Below the pieces are notes generated by a model that was not told where the DNA came from, did no database searches, and saw only the letters and a program-made list of their open reading frames with translations. Below are positions 1-11,510 of a DNA stretch of 64,000 nt, one piece after another. How positions within the stretch are numbered: the first letter of the stretch is position 1; each line of letters opens with the position of its first letter. Origin of the DNA: Oehlia diaphana (Eukaryota > Glomeromycota > Glomeromycetes > Glomerales > Glomeraceae); assembly GCA_003833135.1 (NCBI GenBank), contig QZLH01000105.1, forward strand, positions 54,049 to 118,048, written 5' to 3'. The position numbers were made by a program, and so were the translations under genes.

Positions 1-2200
1 ATTCAGAGAATTTGTTTTTATTAAACTTCTAGATATTAGATATTTGTCAATTACTTTAGACATTTGTTTTACGTTCTTGTTTCCCCTCATTACTACAACT
101 AAAAATAGTGTGAACCACTCCTTCCCTTACAGTATTCACGGAAGGCAACCCTTGGTTGAAAGGAAAATACGGGTCGATAGCTCTAGTTTCGATTGTTTTT
201 CCGGTGCGATTATTTGCTAATTCGGTTGGGTCTTAGCAGATTTTTTTTCTAGTCAGGGCTTGATTTATTGGGCGAAGTTATTACATTGTGTCTTATTTCT
301 TGGGATTAATTTCTCCGTTTATTAATTATCAATGTACTCTCCTGGCTTACCTTAAAATAAATAAATAAATAAAAATCGGATTTATTATTGTTCACATAAA
401 CGATCTATGATTTTTTAAAAAAAAAGCTTACAAATATATTTTTTTTGTTAACTAATTCATTTTATCTCTTTGTAAATCATAATTAGGAATTTTAGGGCTG
501 CGACGGGTCGCATTAACTGTTCAATATATAAATAGATGGGAATTTTATTATATTAGTCTATTCATAAAATTAGATACGATTCTAGGCTTTTATTCTTAAA
601 ACATTCTTTTCATTATTTAAAAAGTTATTAAAGAAACATACTAAAAATATCGTTACATTATTAGATGGAAGTTTATGATTTTTAAATATTACTTTCACAT
701 CCTTGTATATTTTTTTTGTACAATCTTTAACATAGGATGTATTTTTTAGAATTAAAAATAATGTTAGTCTACAATTATCATAATAGTAATTTTCTGCGCA
801 TGATTAAATTAGATTATTTTAATAGTTTCTCTATTTTTCTTAACATGTAATCATTTAATAAACTAATTTATAGTAATTTATAAGCTAATTACGAGCCTCT
901 ATTTAATAAAAAAAATTCATAAAAATATTTATAAACTTCAAATTTGTGTATAATTTTCAAAGTCATATAAGATCGAACTATAAATGAATTAATTGTCCTA
1001 CGAAGTCCAGAGAGAAATTTTTTTTTGATAATTGTTGTGTTATATAATATATTTAAATCCGTTATCAAACACGGGATCGCTTTTTTCCAAAAAATCATGT
1101 GAATCTTATATGGCTTGACGCAGCAATTTACGCATATGTGGATAAAATAAAAAGCCATACGATACTTAATATATTCCAGAGTATTTCTTTTTTAACATTG
1201 AGACCAAATTCAGATGCTCCTTATGTTCCATATTCGGATAATACAAATGCCTCGACTATAGGATGATGCGATTTTTTTCTTACTCGGATTTTTTTTTATT
1301 TTTTTTCGGATTTTAATTTTTTCTCTTTATACCCCTATATCGTAATCAATTTCTTTAATAATTCTTTTTCTTTGTTATTTTTTTTTTTTACTAATATTTT
1401 CTTTTTCCTAATTTTTTTTTTTTGCTCTTTTGCCTTTTGAGGCCAGTTTGAGGTGTAATCAAATAAATATTTTGGGTAAATATATTTTATATAATTTTTT
1501 AGTTAGAATGAATACAATTTTTAATAAAAATATATGGTTTAGATTATAATTTTACATTTTTTTATTTATAATTATAAAAAAATGGCAAATTTTACTTTTT
1601 CATGTAAAGCAATGAATATTAACAAATAGTAGTTTGTTGAGCATGAACGACATTTGAATCTAACTTATATGTTGAACACTAAAATAAAAGAAATTAATGA
1701 AATTAAAAAAAATTCTCAATCAAAAAGGATACAATAAAAATGTTGATTTATTTGGTACTTAGTATTTTTATCATCCTTTTATTATGATAAAATATTTTTT
1801 ACCTCTACTTGTTTAATTGTGTAATTATTTGCAAAAACCGTATTCTAAACAACTTATTTGCATATTTTTCTTACAGTAAATGTGTTAATGTCCATTAGTA
1901 TTGAGTTTCATATCTACTCATTTATTTGTTCAATACGTTTGATTACATAATTACTTTAAATATTAATAAAAAAATGGACAATTTATTTATCAAAATGTTC
2001 AGTATTACACTATTTTCTTTTAATAATAAGAAAGTTTAATAAAAAATCATTAAATATTTCTAAATACTCTGCAATTGCAGAATAACGAAATATTATTACT
2101 TCTATAGTTCTATGGATAATTAAAACTAGTGGTTTTATCCCGTTTTAATACGCTTTCCTATAAATAATATTTTTATATTTGATTTTAAATAAAAAAAAAA
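1..2200. other. AT-rich intergenic region
   Basis: No credible gene is visible. The first 350 bases are noticeably less AT-rich than what follows and end in a short AAAT repeat at about 353-375. That could be the 3' tail of a non-LTR retroelement, but no reverse transcriptase coding sequence is seen. The rest is very AT-rich with many homopolymer runs. Confidence 0.5.
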
Positions 2201-3272
2201 TTAAATATTAATGTAAACGATTAAAATTAAATAAAATAACATTGAGTCAGATAAATAATTACCACTATCATTATGAGTTTCAACATTTAATAATTCTTCA
2301 TTACTTCTCTTTTTTAAAGAGGTTGAAAAATTTTGATTTGTAGAACTTAAATTTTGTGATCTAAAACTAAATAAAAATTATATGGTAAATTTAAAATAAT
2401 TAGTTGTGTCATTAAAAACATTCCTTTGTTGTTATTTTAAATACCTTTCAGTGTTTATATCAAACTCTAATTCTGTTGAGTTATATCTAGAATCTAAAGC
2501 GGTTGGAAATTTTTGAATTGCAGAATGCGACGATAAACTAAAATAGTAAATTAATAAATTCAAATAAGTAATTAGTTACACCATTTAAAAAAAAAAATTT
2601 TTTTTTTTTTTTACCTTTCAACGTCTGTATTATTCTCTAGTTTTGAGATATAATTGGAATCTAAAGAGTATAATAACATATTTCTTAATAATTACATAAT
2701 ATTATTAAATTACAATTAATTTTTTTTGTAATACCTCGCTTATCAAATGAAATTTTTGGAAATGAATATATGGATGAGCATTTAGAAATTAAAGCACTTA
2801 ATTGCCTGCTTGTATAAATAGCTCCTAGATGACGTTTTTCAGCAAATTCCGGTCCAATCTCCTTTAATTCTATTAATTTCCCTCTTTTTGCTTCACTTTG
2901 GTTAAATTCTTTCCTATTTACTTTTTTATATATCCACCTTCTTTTTTTAGGATCAGGGTCCCAACAACTTTTCATTATTTCAGCATAACATTCTGGTGTA
3001 TCTTCTGTAATTTTAGGTCGTTCTCCATCAAGAATTTTATAAATAAGATGATGATCATGTTCAACATTATCAAAAGGTTTACAACCTGTTGTAAGTTCCC
3101 ACATAATCATACCCAAACTATAAATATCAGCTTCTTTAGAAAATATAGACCCCCTAAATATTTCCGGTGCAATATAAGGTATTACTCCATATACTGTATT
3201 TCATTATTTGATGATTTACTATTTACAGCTTGTGATAATCCTAGATCTCCAATTTTCCAATTATTATTAAAT

Positions 3273-3650
3273 GGGAGCAAAAGGTGCTCGGACAATCACG
3301 TGATTTCGGAAAAAATCGCACTTTAATATTATTGGTTAATTTAATAAATTATAATTTATTCCATCATTTTTAAAGATTCTTAAAATCAATTTTTTTGCAA
3401 ACTAGGATAAAATTTTGTAAGAAATTCAATAAAAGCATTAGTTTTTTTCTAAAGCATTTATATTATCTGTTAAATGCAATAATAGAAAAATATAAAATTT
3501 GCAAATTCTTTAATAAAAAATTTTTTTATTAATATATTATAAACAAAAATTTTTTTTTTCTGAAAGGTTAAATAAAGTAATATATAATTAAAATAAAATC
3601 TCAAAAAAAAAAAATTTTGGCCGAGCCCCCCTTTTGCTATAAGTCCGCCC
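3273..3650. mobile_element. Non-autonomous inverted-repeat element inserted in kinase exon
   Basis: A 378-bp insertion. Its left end, GGGAGCAAAAGGTGCTCGG, and its right end, whose reverse complement begins GGGCGGACTTATAGCAAAAG and continues into GGGGGGCTCGGCC, form imperfect terminal inverted repeats sharing AGCAAAAGG and GCTCGG. It is flanked by AAAT on both sides (3269-3272 and 3651-3654), read as a 4-bp target duplication. Removing the element plus one AAAT joins the kinase exon in frame. No transposase is encoded. The superfamily is not assigned. Confidence 0.75.
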
Positions 3651-3692
3651 AAATATTGTATTAACTCGTGAATCAAATAATATGTTTCCACT

Positions 3693-4090
3693 AGGGATGG
3701 CAATGGTCGGTCATGGTCAGTCATCGGTCGGTCATAACCGGTCAAGAACCTTTGACCGACCGACTGACCATTTGACCGACCGTTTGACCGACCGGTCTGA
3801 CCGACTGTTTAACCGATCCTGAAAACGTTTGCGAAATGTTTTTTTTTATGAAATACTTAATAAAAAACGTTTTCGCAACGTTTTCTATTAAAATAATTAA
3901 AAAATGTTTGCGAAACATTTTTTAATTAAATTTTATATTAAAAAACGTTTCACAAACGTTTTCAGAATCGGTTAAATGGTCGGTCAAACGGTCGGTTAAA
4001 CAGTCGGTCAGAGGTCTTTGACCGACCGATATCAGTCACGGTCATGACCAGTCATAACCGGTTAATGACCGTGACCGTTGCCATCCCTAG
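3693..4090. mobile_element. hAT-like foldback MITE with GGTCGGTCA arrays
   Basis: A 398-bp insertion with inverted ends AGGGATGGCAA and TTGCCATCCCT, and an 8-bp direct duplication TTTCCACT at 3685-3692 and 4091-4098. Both arms consist of repeated GGTCGGTCA/TGACCGACC units. The middle holds paired AAAACGTTT and AAATGTTTGCG segments, so the whole element can fold into a long hairpin. The 8-bp duplication and the GGGATGGCAA end suit a hAT-type non-autonomous element. It interrupts the kinase catalytic loop between the codons for His-Ser-Gly-Asn and Ile-Leu. Confidence 0.85.
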
Positions 4091-5605
4091 TTTCCACTAT
4101 GGAAGTCTCGATACATAAAATTTTTATTATGAATAGTTTCAAGTCTAAAAATATAAAAAAAATTAATAACTTAAATTTAAAGAAAATTAATAAATATGTA
4201 AAATATACTGTAAATACCCTACTGAAATTTGATGTAAAATACGTAATTTTTCACTAACCCATTTAATTCTTGCAAAATCCTCCTGCAAATGCTTATGTAA
4301 ATCCCCTCCTAATGCATATTTCATAACTATTATATAATCCTCTAATTCAGGATCTTTTGTAAAGCCATAAGTTTCAATGATATGACCCTTTTTGTCTTTA
4401 AAACAATGATAATACTATTTTAACTATTTAATTTAAAGATTAAATTAAATTAAAATTTAACTTATTTAAAGTAAATTATATAAGAAATATTAAAAATATT
4501 TTACCTCATTTAAGAAATATTTGCCATTATTCTTAGAATTTTCAAATCTTTTTAAAATGACAGTTTCATTATCATCAAAGTAATTCGCGTTATATTGCTT
4601 TATATATAATACCATATCCCCCCCTTGTCATTTCTTTTACATCTTTAAATTGAGAATATGGTATCCATTTATCATTTTGTTTTGCTTGTTTTTTTTCTTT
4701 AAATATAGACTCTAATATGCTCGATGATACAAAATATTTATTTATATTTTTTACAATATTTTCAAATTCAGCTAACTTCAAATAATCTAAATTATTGTAT
4801 GTTATAAGACTATTATTAAAAAGAAAATCATCAAAACCACTATTTATGGGCGATATTCTTTTGCATTTTTTACATTGAGATTGATCCGTAGGTCCAAAAA
4901 TAATGTTTGTTGTTAAACAATATCTGCATCCAATATAAGATATAAAACAATTTTCACAATACTTTTGACAGTCTGATGTAAACATTAATTTTGAATAACA
5001 AATATTGTACCCAAAATTAATATACCACCATGGTACTGTAAGTAAAGAATTGAAATTTGCTTTTTAACCAAGGTTGATTCTATCAATTCAAAAGAAATTA
5101 GATAACAATCTGAACATAAAACAAGACCATCAGACATTTTACTATCATATGTGTATGATAATGACTTTACACATAATTTACAATTCTTTTCACTTTCAAT
5201 CACCTTATTGTATAGAGTGAGGTCGTTTTTATCAAGGGCAAAATCACTAATATATCCATTTATTTGTTTAAAACATAAAATTCTCAAACAATTTCCAGAG
5301 AATTCTTGAATACTTAGTGGTATTTTTGTCCTATTTATTTCATGCTCATTACATTTCAAGTCCATTGCGTAAATATATACGTCCAAGTATATATTATTAT
5401 CAGTTATATTATTAATATAACGTGATAAACATGTTTTGCAATATTTTTGCCAAGAACAAAAAAGTGTTTTAATATATTTTTCTCCACAATAAATACAATT
5501 TTCGTCTAAACAATTAAAAGAAATAAATTCAATTGGTATAGGACTAGATTTTAATCATGGTGTTGGATCAAAAGAATTTTCATCATTTGTATTTACAATT
5601 TCCAT

Positions 5606-7859
5606 TTTATTAATATACTGTAATTAATATATGTTATAAACAAGTATCGATAATACAATGAATTTGAAAAATTTGAATTTGAATAATGTACGTATATTTA
5701 TATCTGAATTATCAGGAATTTGAGCCTTTTGTTGGTGATACGGAAAGTATTTCTAGATTTTCTCATGAAATCTTAAGAATTTACCATAGTACTCATAGTA
5801 CTACGGAAAAGTCCGATTAATAATTATTGCATCATTTTTATTTTTACTTGGTTGGAATTCATATGATCAAATATTTAAGTATTTGGCATAATAAAATAAA
5901 CTTTTCAGCATATAAGATAATGATGGAAAGTACAAATTAACGAGAAAGGAAACGGAAAAAGTAGTAATAATTTGTACAAAAACGGAAAATAAAAAAAAAA
6001 TATTTCCTTCTTTTGTATATAAAATAAAGTCAAAAAATAATTGTGTATGACAAATTAGGATGTATAATTAATAATCATTCTAAAACTCACATTTAACACT
6101 AAATATAGTAAATTAAAACTGTCTCCCATCTCATTGTGGTTCCAAACATTTTTCTTCTATTTGTTCCTACGTGCAGTTAATTGTAAAACTATTCTAAACA
6201 TATATATATATATATAAAATTATATTCGCATATTATTAATTTTCCTAAATTTTCAATCACTGCGCATTAAGAGAAATTTGTGTAACCATAATCGAGTTAC
6301 TTCATAATTAACCATTGGTTTAATATGCAACTCCTATACAAATTAAATAATTTCGTGATTGTCATGTGCTTTACTAGTTTTTGATTTTCCATTTTGCAAT
6401 AATTTTTTTCTCTTTACAGTTTAGTTAGAAAACTTACGTTTTTTAGATCCTTTTAAAAGTATGGACAAATATATAATTCTAACAACGAAAATACATGCAA
6501 TTTTTCATGAGGAGAAAGTTTTTCTAAGGTTATAAAGGCGGGTGTGTTCAAGTAGGTTTCGTATAAACACGAAAAAAACTTGTTTTTTGGTAAAAAAGAG
6601 CTTTTTTTGCATCAATAAAATTTTAAAGAGAAATATTTATCTAATAGTAGAATATCATTCTTAGTCATAATTTTACAAAAGAAAACACTTTTACTAAGGT
6701 AATAAAGCCGGTTATCCAACTGGAATTTTAGTTAATATTGAATCTATCAAAAATTTTCTGTTTTTCAATATGAATGATAAAAAAATTTCATTTATTGTAT
6801 GAAAAACAAGAATGAAATAATGTTACTATTCTTATTTTTGAATAATTAATTTATTTTTAACTAAATAAAACTACGTCATTTTTAACTAATTTATTTCTGT
6901 CCAATCATATTTTCAATATTGGATTTCTATTGATTTAATCGTAAAAAAAAGATTTTTTTAATATTAATTAATCTTTTTATTTAGTAAATAGGTTATTTAG
7001 CAATTAAACCACCAACTGAAAATAGCTAAAACTTTACGATATAATAAAATAAAAAAGGGATTTTTTTAATATGAATCTGAGTTGTATTCGAAAATTTACT
7101 TGAACTTATATGTTTTAATTTTTTTTTTATATAATGTCATAAAATATTGTTTATTTTAATTTAAAGACTTGTATTGCTCATTATATTTGATAAATTTTGT
7201 TTTTCACATTATTTTTATTTAATGGGAAAAAAAATCACCAACTTCTTGTTAAGTTCTAACTCAAAAACAAAAAGCATTTGAAAAAATTTTTTAATAAATA
7301 CTTAGAGGCCAACAAGAAGTTTTATTTTCCATATTTAGTTTGTAGAATTATTTTGTACATTTGATCTACATATATTTACTATATGTTCATAAGCTGCACC
7401 TCAATTTATAATATATCGGTCATAGTAAAAAAATTGCGTGTTACATGCATGGTGATTGTTATGCAAGAACAATTATCTTTCTAGAACAAAGTAATTCAGT
7501 CTATTATAACCATAAAATCTCGGATGATTTGCTTGGAAAAATTCCTAATAAATAGCAGAAATACTCCTCCAACTGCTATTTTAATTAGAATAATAATAAT
7601 TTTAAGATAAAAAACAAATTTATTCAACACATTATTTAATTTCTACATTTAATAAAGATACAAAGTCCTTTGTAAAATATATACTGTATATTTAGTCAAG
7701 GGTAAATTTAGATCTAGCATCCCTGTGTAATGCTTAAGTCTCGCACCCTGTCACATGATTTATGTTTGAAATTTAATTGGCTAATTTTTAATTAAAAGTT
7801 TACCGATCTGATTCTATTAGCAGATTATAAATCAATTCTACTTTTTAAAGAGGGGGAAT
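5606..7859. other. AT-rich intergenic region
   Basis: About 2.25 kb with no reading frame or family motif that I can support. It has many A and T runs and a short TA repeat near 6200. Nothing resembling a tRNA or terminal inverted repeat was recognised. Confidence 0.5.
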
Positions 7860-8665
7860 AATTAGGAATAAAAGGATCAAAATTAACAAAGAAATAAATG
7901 AAAGTTAAATGAAAGATATGAAAAAGAACAAGGTTTGAACAAAAAGAAATGGAAAGAAACGAAATTAAACAAAAGTAGAGAAGAAAAATAAAAATGAATG
8001 AAATGAATGATGGAGAAACAGAAATTAAGGTTGCACAAAAAAGGAATAAAGAAGAAAGAATGAAACGGATGGTAAGAATGGAGCGGATGATGATAATGAG
8101 AATGGAATGGATAATGATGATGAGAAAATGGAACAGATGATGATAAAAAAGGAACAGATGATGATAAAAATGGAATGGATGATGAAAATGAGAAAATAAT
8201 AAGAACGAAATGGATGAAGGGAATAAAAGGATGAAGGAAACAAAACAGATGAAGAAAACGAAACAGATAAGGAATGAAACAAATGAAAAGAATGAAATAA
8301 ATAGAAATTAAACGAAAAAAAGAATGAAGGAAAATGAAAAATAAATAGGAAAACAAAAACAAACAAAAAGGAAAAAGAGAAATGAAAACAAACGAGAAAG
8401 GAACAAAGGAAACGATAATAAACGAAAAAGGAATAAAGGGAAATGAAAATAATGAAAAGGAATGATGGAAAATAAAAACAAATAAAAATGTTGAAGGAAA
8501 TGAGAAAGAGAGAAAAAAATAAAGAACCACAGAAACACCCATAAAAAAAAAAGAAATGAAAACTAGATAGTACCGACTTAAAAGAAAAAAAAAATGTAAA
8601 ATAATAAGAGAGAAAGTTCTACCCACCTTAACTTCAATAGTTAAAGCTATTTTAAGAAGCCATTT
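7860..8665. repeat. Long purine-only tract of degenerate GAATGA/GATGATAA units
   Basis: For about 800 bases the plus strand is almost entirely A and G with scattered T and C. It is built from variable units such as GGAACAGATGATGATAAAA, GGAATGGATGATG and AAATGAAAATAATGAAAAGG. The minus strand therefore shows long Phe/Ser/Phe open frames that are a composition effect, not genes. Homopurine tracts of this length can form triplex (H-DNA) structures; whether this one does is inference. Confidence 0.8.
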
Positions 8666-9650
8666 CAAAATTAACTAAAGAGAACGTAGTTAATAAGCAA
8701 AGAATGAGTGCGAAGGAGTGTGTGTTGTAAAAGAAAAACGCGTCTAAAAAATATGATAATAAATAATTATTTGTTAGTCACGTGATAATATCATCATTAT
8801 CCCGCGAAATATACATTATTCCTTATATTATAACTACACGAACCTTAAAAAATCAACAACCAGTAAAATGGCGGTTCCTGGGCAATTATCACTTTATCGT
8901 TTTATTGTCCTATTTGTCCCATTTATTATTTCGTTACGCAAGTGTTACGCAAATTTTATAGTGATGACTGATGAGATTTGTAGATTTGTACCGGCTGTGA
9001 AAATTCGGGTGATTGGTATGGATAACCGGGATAACCGATTAATTTAGCTATATTAAGCAAGCTCTAACTGATTATCAATCAGTTATGACTGAATAAAAAT
9101 TCGGGTTCAGAACTCCAGATGGTTTAAACCATCTTTTTACAACCGGTTTCAATCTCAAGAGATTTGAATAATGATTTTTTTATTGATTACATAAAAAAGA
9201 GACCTATTGGAATAAAAATTGCCCGTTAAACCAATAATATTATTAACTTCAAGCATAAATTTAGAAACATCAGCCACAATAAAAAAAGTAAATAATCATG
9301 AGACTATCATGAGTCATCTTTTTACTAATAATCAGTAGCTATAGAACAATATTGGAAAAAACATTATAAACATTATGTTGATTATGACATAATTTTTATA
9401 CTCTGACTATAACTAGAAAATTTATATAAAAGGACTTTCCATCCACAAATTTTATTTATTAAAAAAAATTCTCTCTTCTTCTCCCCAGCAAACAGCGAGT
9501 AGCCAAAAAGACTATCGGTTTCTCCTTCTCTACAGAGAAGTAAACAAAAAAAAGCTATTCTTTATTTTATTCCCAATTTATATTTCCTTTATTTTTAGTA
9601 ATGACTAAGACATAAACCAAAGAAACAAGCTTTTTTGCCGAAGTAGACAT
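8666..9650. other. Intergenic region with a TATA-like site
   Basis: No gene supported. A TATATAAAAGG motif at about 9424 is followed by a pyrimidine-rich stretch and a CCCCAG, then the satellite that follows. It looks like the start of a transcription unit, but no coding sequence of any length follows it. Segments with repeated AACCGG and AACCGAT at about 9000-9150 may be old repeats. Confidence 0.35.
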
Positions 9651-11510
9651 AACCTAGGCGAAGAGAGTGGGTTAAGAGCGTGGGTTGGGAGTGTGAGTTT
9701 GTGGGAGCGTGGTTTTATGTGTGTAGGTGGTGGTGTTTTAACTTCTTTTTTTTCGTCATCTTTTTTTTTTAGGTCTATCTTCTCTCCGTCAAGGTCTTCT
9801 CTTATTAGACTTTCTCTTAGGTCCCTTTTCTTTACGTCTTCCTTTAGGTATATGGTTGTGTGGCTCTGTCAAGGTCTTCTCTTTATTAAGCCTTCTCCTA
9901 GGTCCCTTTCTTTACGTCTTCCTTTAGGTATGTGACTTGGGAGTGTGACTTAGGAATGTGGGGAATGTGGGTTTGTGTGTTGTGTTTTAACTTCTTTTTT
10001 TCGTCGTCTTTTTTTTAGATCTATCTTCTCTTTGTCAAGGCTTCCTCTTTATTAGGTCTTCTCTTAGATCCCTTTTCTTTACGTCTTCCTTTAGGTGTGT
10101 GGGTTGGGAGTGTTGGGAGTGTGGGCTGGGAATTTGGGTTTGTGTGTGGGTTGGGAGAGTGGGTTGGGAGTGTGTGGGTTGGGAGTGTGAGTGAGGGTGG
10201 TGGTGTTTAACTTCTTTTTTTTTTTTCATCGTCTTTTTTTTAGGTTTATCTTCACTCTGTCAAAGTCTTCTCTTTATTAGGCCTTCTCTTAGGTCCCTTT
10301 TTTGCGTCTTCTTTAGAAGATATATGAGTTGGGAGTATGTGTGTAGGTTTGTGTGCTGTGTTTTAACTTCGTTTTTTTTCGTCGTCTTTTTTTTAGGTCT
10401 ATCTTCTCTCTGTCAAGCTTTCCTCTTTATTAGGTCTTCTCTTAGATCCCCTTTCTTTACATCTTCCTTTAGGTGTGTGGGTTGGGAGTGTTGGGTGGGC
10501 TGGGAGTTTGGGTTTGTGTGTGGGCTGGGAGTTTGGGTTTGTGTGTGGGTTGGGAGAGTGGGTTGGGAGGGTGTGGGTTGGGAGAGTGGGTTGGGAGAGT
10601 GGGTTGGGAGAGTGGGTTGGGAGAGTGGGTTGGGAGAGTGGGTTGGGAGAGTGGGTTCGGAGAGTGGGTTCGGAGTGTGGGTGAGGGTGTTGGTGTTTAA
10701 CTTCTTTTTTTTCGTCTTCTTTTTTTAGGTCTATCTTCTCTTTGTAAAAGTCTTCTCTTTATTAGGCCTTCTCTTAGATCACTTTCTCTGCGTCTTCCTG
10801 AGTGTGGATGTGGTTGATGGTGTTTAACTTCTTTTTTTTTTCATCTTCTTTTTTTAGGTCTATCTTCTCTCTGCCAAAGTCCTCTCTTTTTAGGCCTTCT
10901 TTTAGGTCCCTTTTTTGCGTCTTTCTTTAGATATATGAGTTGGGAGTATGTGTTAGAAGTGTGGGTTTGTGTGCTGTGTTTTACTTCGTTTTTTTTCGTC
11001 GTCTTTTTTTTTTTAGGTCTATATTCTCTCTGTCAAGGTTTCCTCTTTATTAGGTCTTCTTTTAGATCCCTTTTCTTTACGTATTCCTTTAGGTGTGTGG
11101 GTTTGGAGTGTGGGCTGGGAGTTTGGGTTTGTGTATGGGTTGGGGGAGTGGGTTGGGAGTGTGGGTTGGGAGTGTGTGGGTTGGGGGAGTGTGGGTTGGG
11201 AGTGTATGGGTTGGGAGTGTGGGTGAAGGTGGTTGTGTTTAACTTTTTTTTTTCGTCTTCTTTTTTAGGTTTATCTTCTCTCTGTCAAAGTCTTCTCTTT
11301 ATTAGGCCTTCTCTTTGGGTGAGGGTGGTGATGTTTAACTTCTTTTTTTTTCGTCTTCTATTTTTTAGGTTTATCTTCTCACTGTCAAAGTCTTACGTCT
11401 TCCTTTAGGTATGTGAGTTAGGCGTGTGGGTTAGTGTGTGAGGGTGGTGATGTTTTAACTTCTTTTTTTCGTTTTCTTTTTTTTAGGTCTATCTTCTCTC
11501 TGTATAATTG
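9651..11510. repeat. Degenerate satellite: pyrimidine block plus G-rich block, about ten copies
   Basis: A complex tandem repeat. Each copy has a C/T-rich block with AGGTCTATCTTCTCTCTGTC, CTTTATTAGGCCTTCTCTTA and GTCTTCCTTTAGGTGTG, then a G/T-rich block of GTGGGTTGGGAGTG, then GTGTTTAACTTC and a T run ending in CGTCGTC. The anchor AGGTCTATCTTCTCT, or a close variant, occurs near 9770, 10017, 10242, 10395, 10727, 10856, 11016, 11265, 11367 and 11485, so spacing ranges from about 100 to 330 bases. The G-rich block is expanded at about 10475-10690 into an almost perfect 13-mer array of GGGTTGGGAGAGT. The Gly/Val/Trp-rich frames here are by-products of the repeat. Confidence 0.85.

Larger units (their letters stand above)
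2201..5605 (-). pseudogene. TKL-like protein kinase with Cys-rich N-terminus, broken by two insertions
   Basis: A multi-exon kinase gene read on the minus strand. The N-terminal part (5605 down to about 4750) has several CxxC pairs, suggesting a zinc-binding region. A kinase N-lobe follows with the glycine loop TRGGYGIIYK (about 4600) and the VAIK-like lysine in VILKRF. The hinge and alpha-D region lie at 4395-4225. The catalytic-loop exon starts at 4150 and reads YRDFHSGN. The segment with GDLGLS and YIAPE lies at about 3270-3170, and the C-lobe at 3116-2735. Three small C-terminal exons follow (about 2673-2201). Breaks: an in-frame TGA at codon 17 (5555-5557), frameshifts near 5015, 4595 and 3195, and two transposon insertions (3273-3650 and 3693-4090) in the catalytic-core exon. 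Removing both elements and one copy of each target duplication restores one reading frame from HSGN to GDLG. HRD is YRD here. I infer a dead copy of a large fungal kinase family. Confidence 0.85.

Noticed and set aside
889..1158. 89-residue frame on the minus strand
   Set aside because: No motif, random-like composition, no plausible splice partners.
7883..8668. 261-residue Phe/Ser-rich frame on the minus strand
   Set aside because: It is the complement of the homopurine tract; composition alone keeps it open, and two other frames are open too.
10324..10728. Gly/Val/Trp-rich frames in three phases
   Set aside because: All three are readings of the same G-rich satellite; no start context or domain.
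9651..11510. CRISPR array or telomere
   Set aside because: Units vary in length and lack unique spacers; the GGGTTGGGAG motif is not a fungal telomere repeat and is internal; the genome is eukaryotic.
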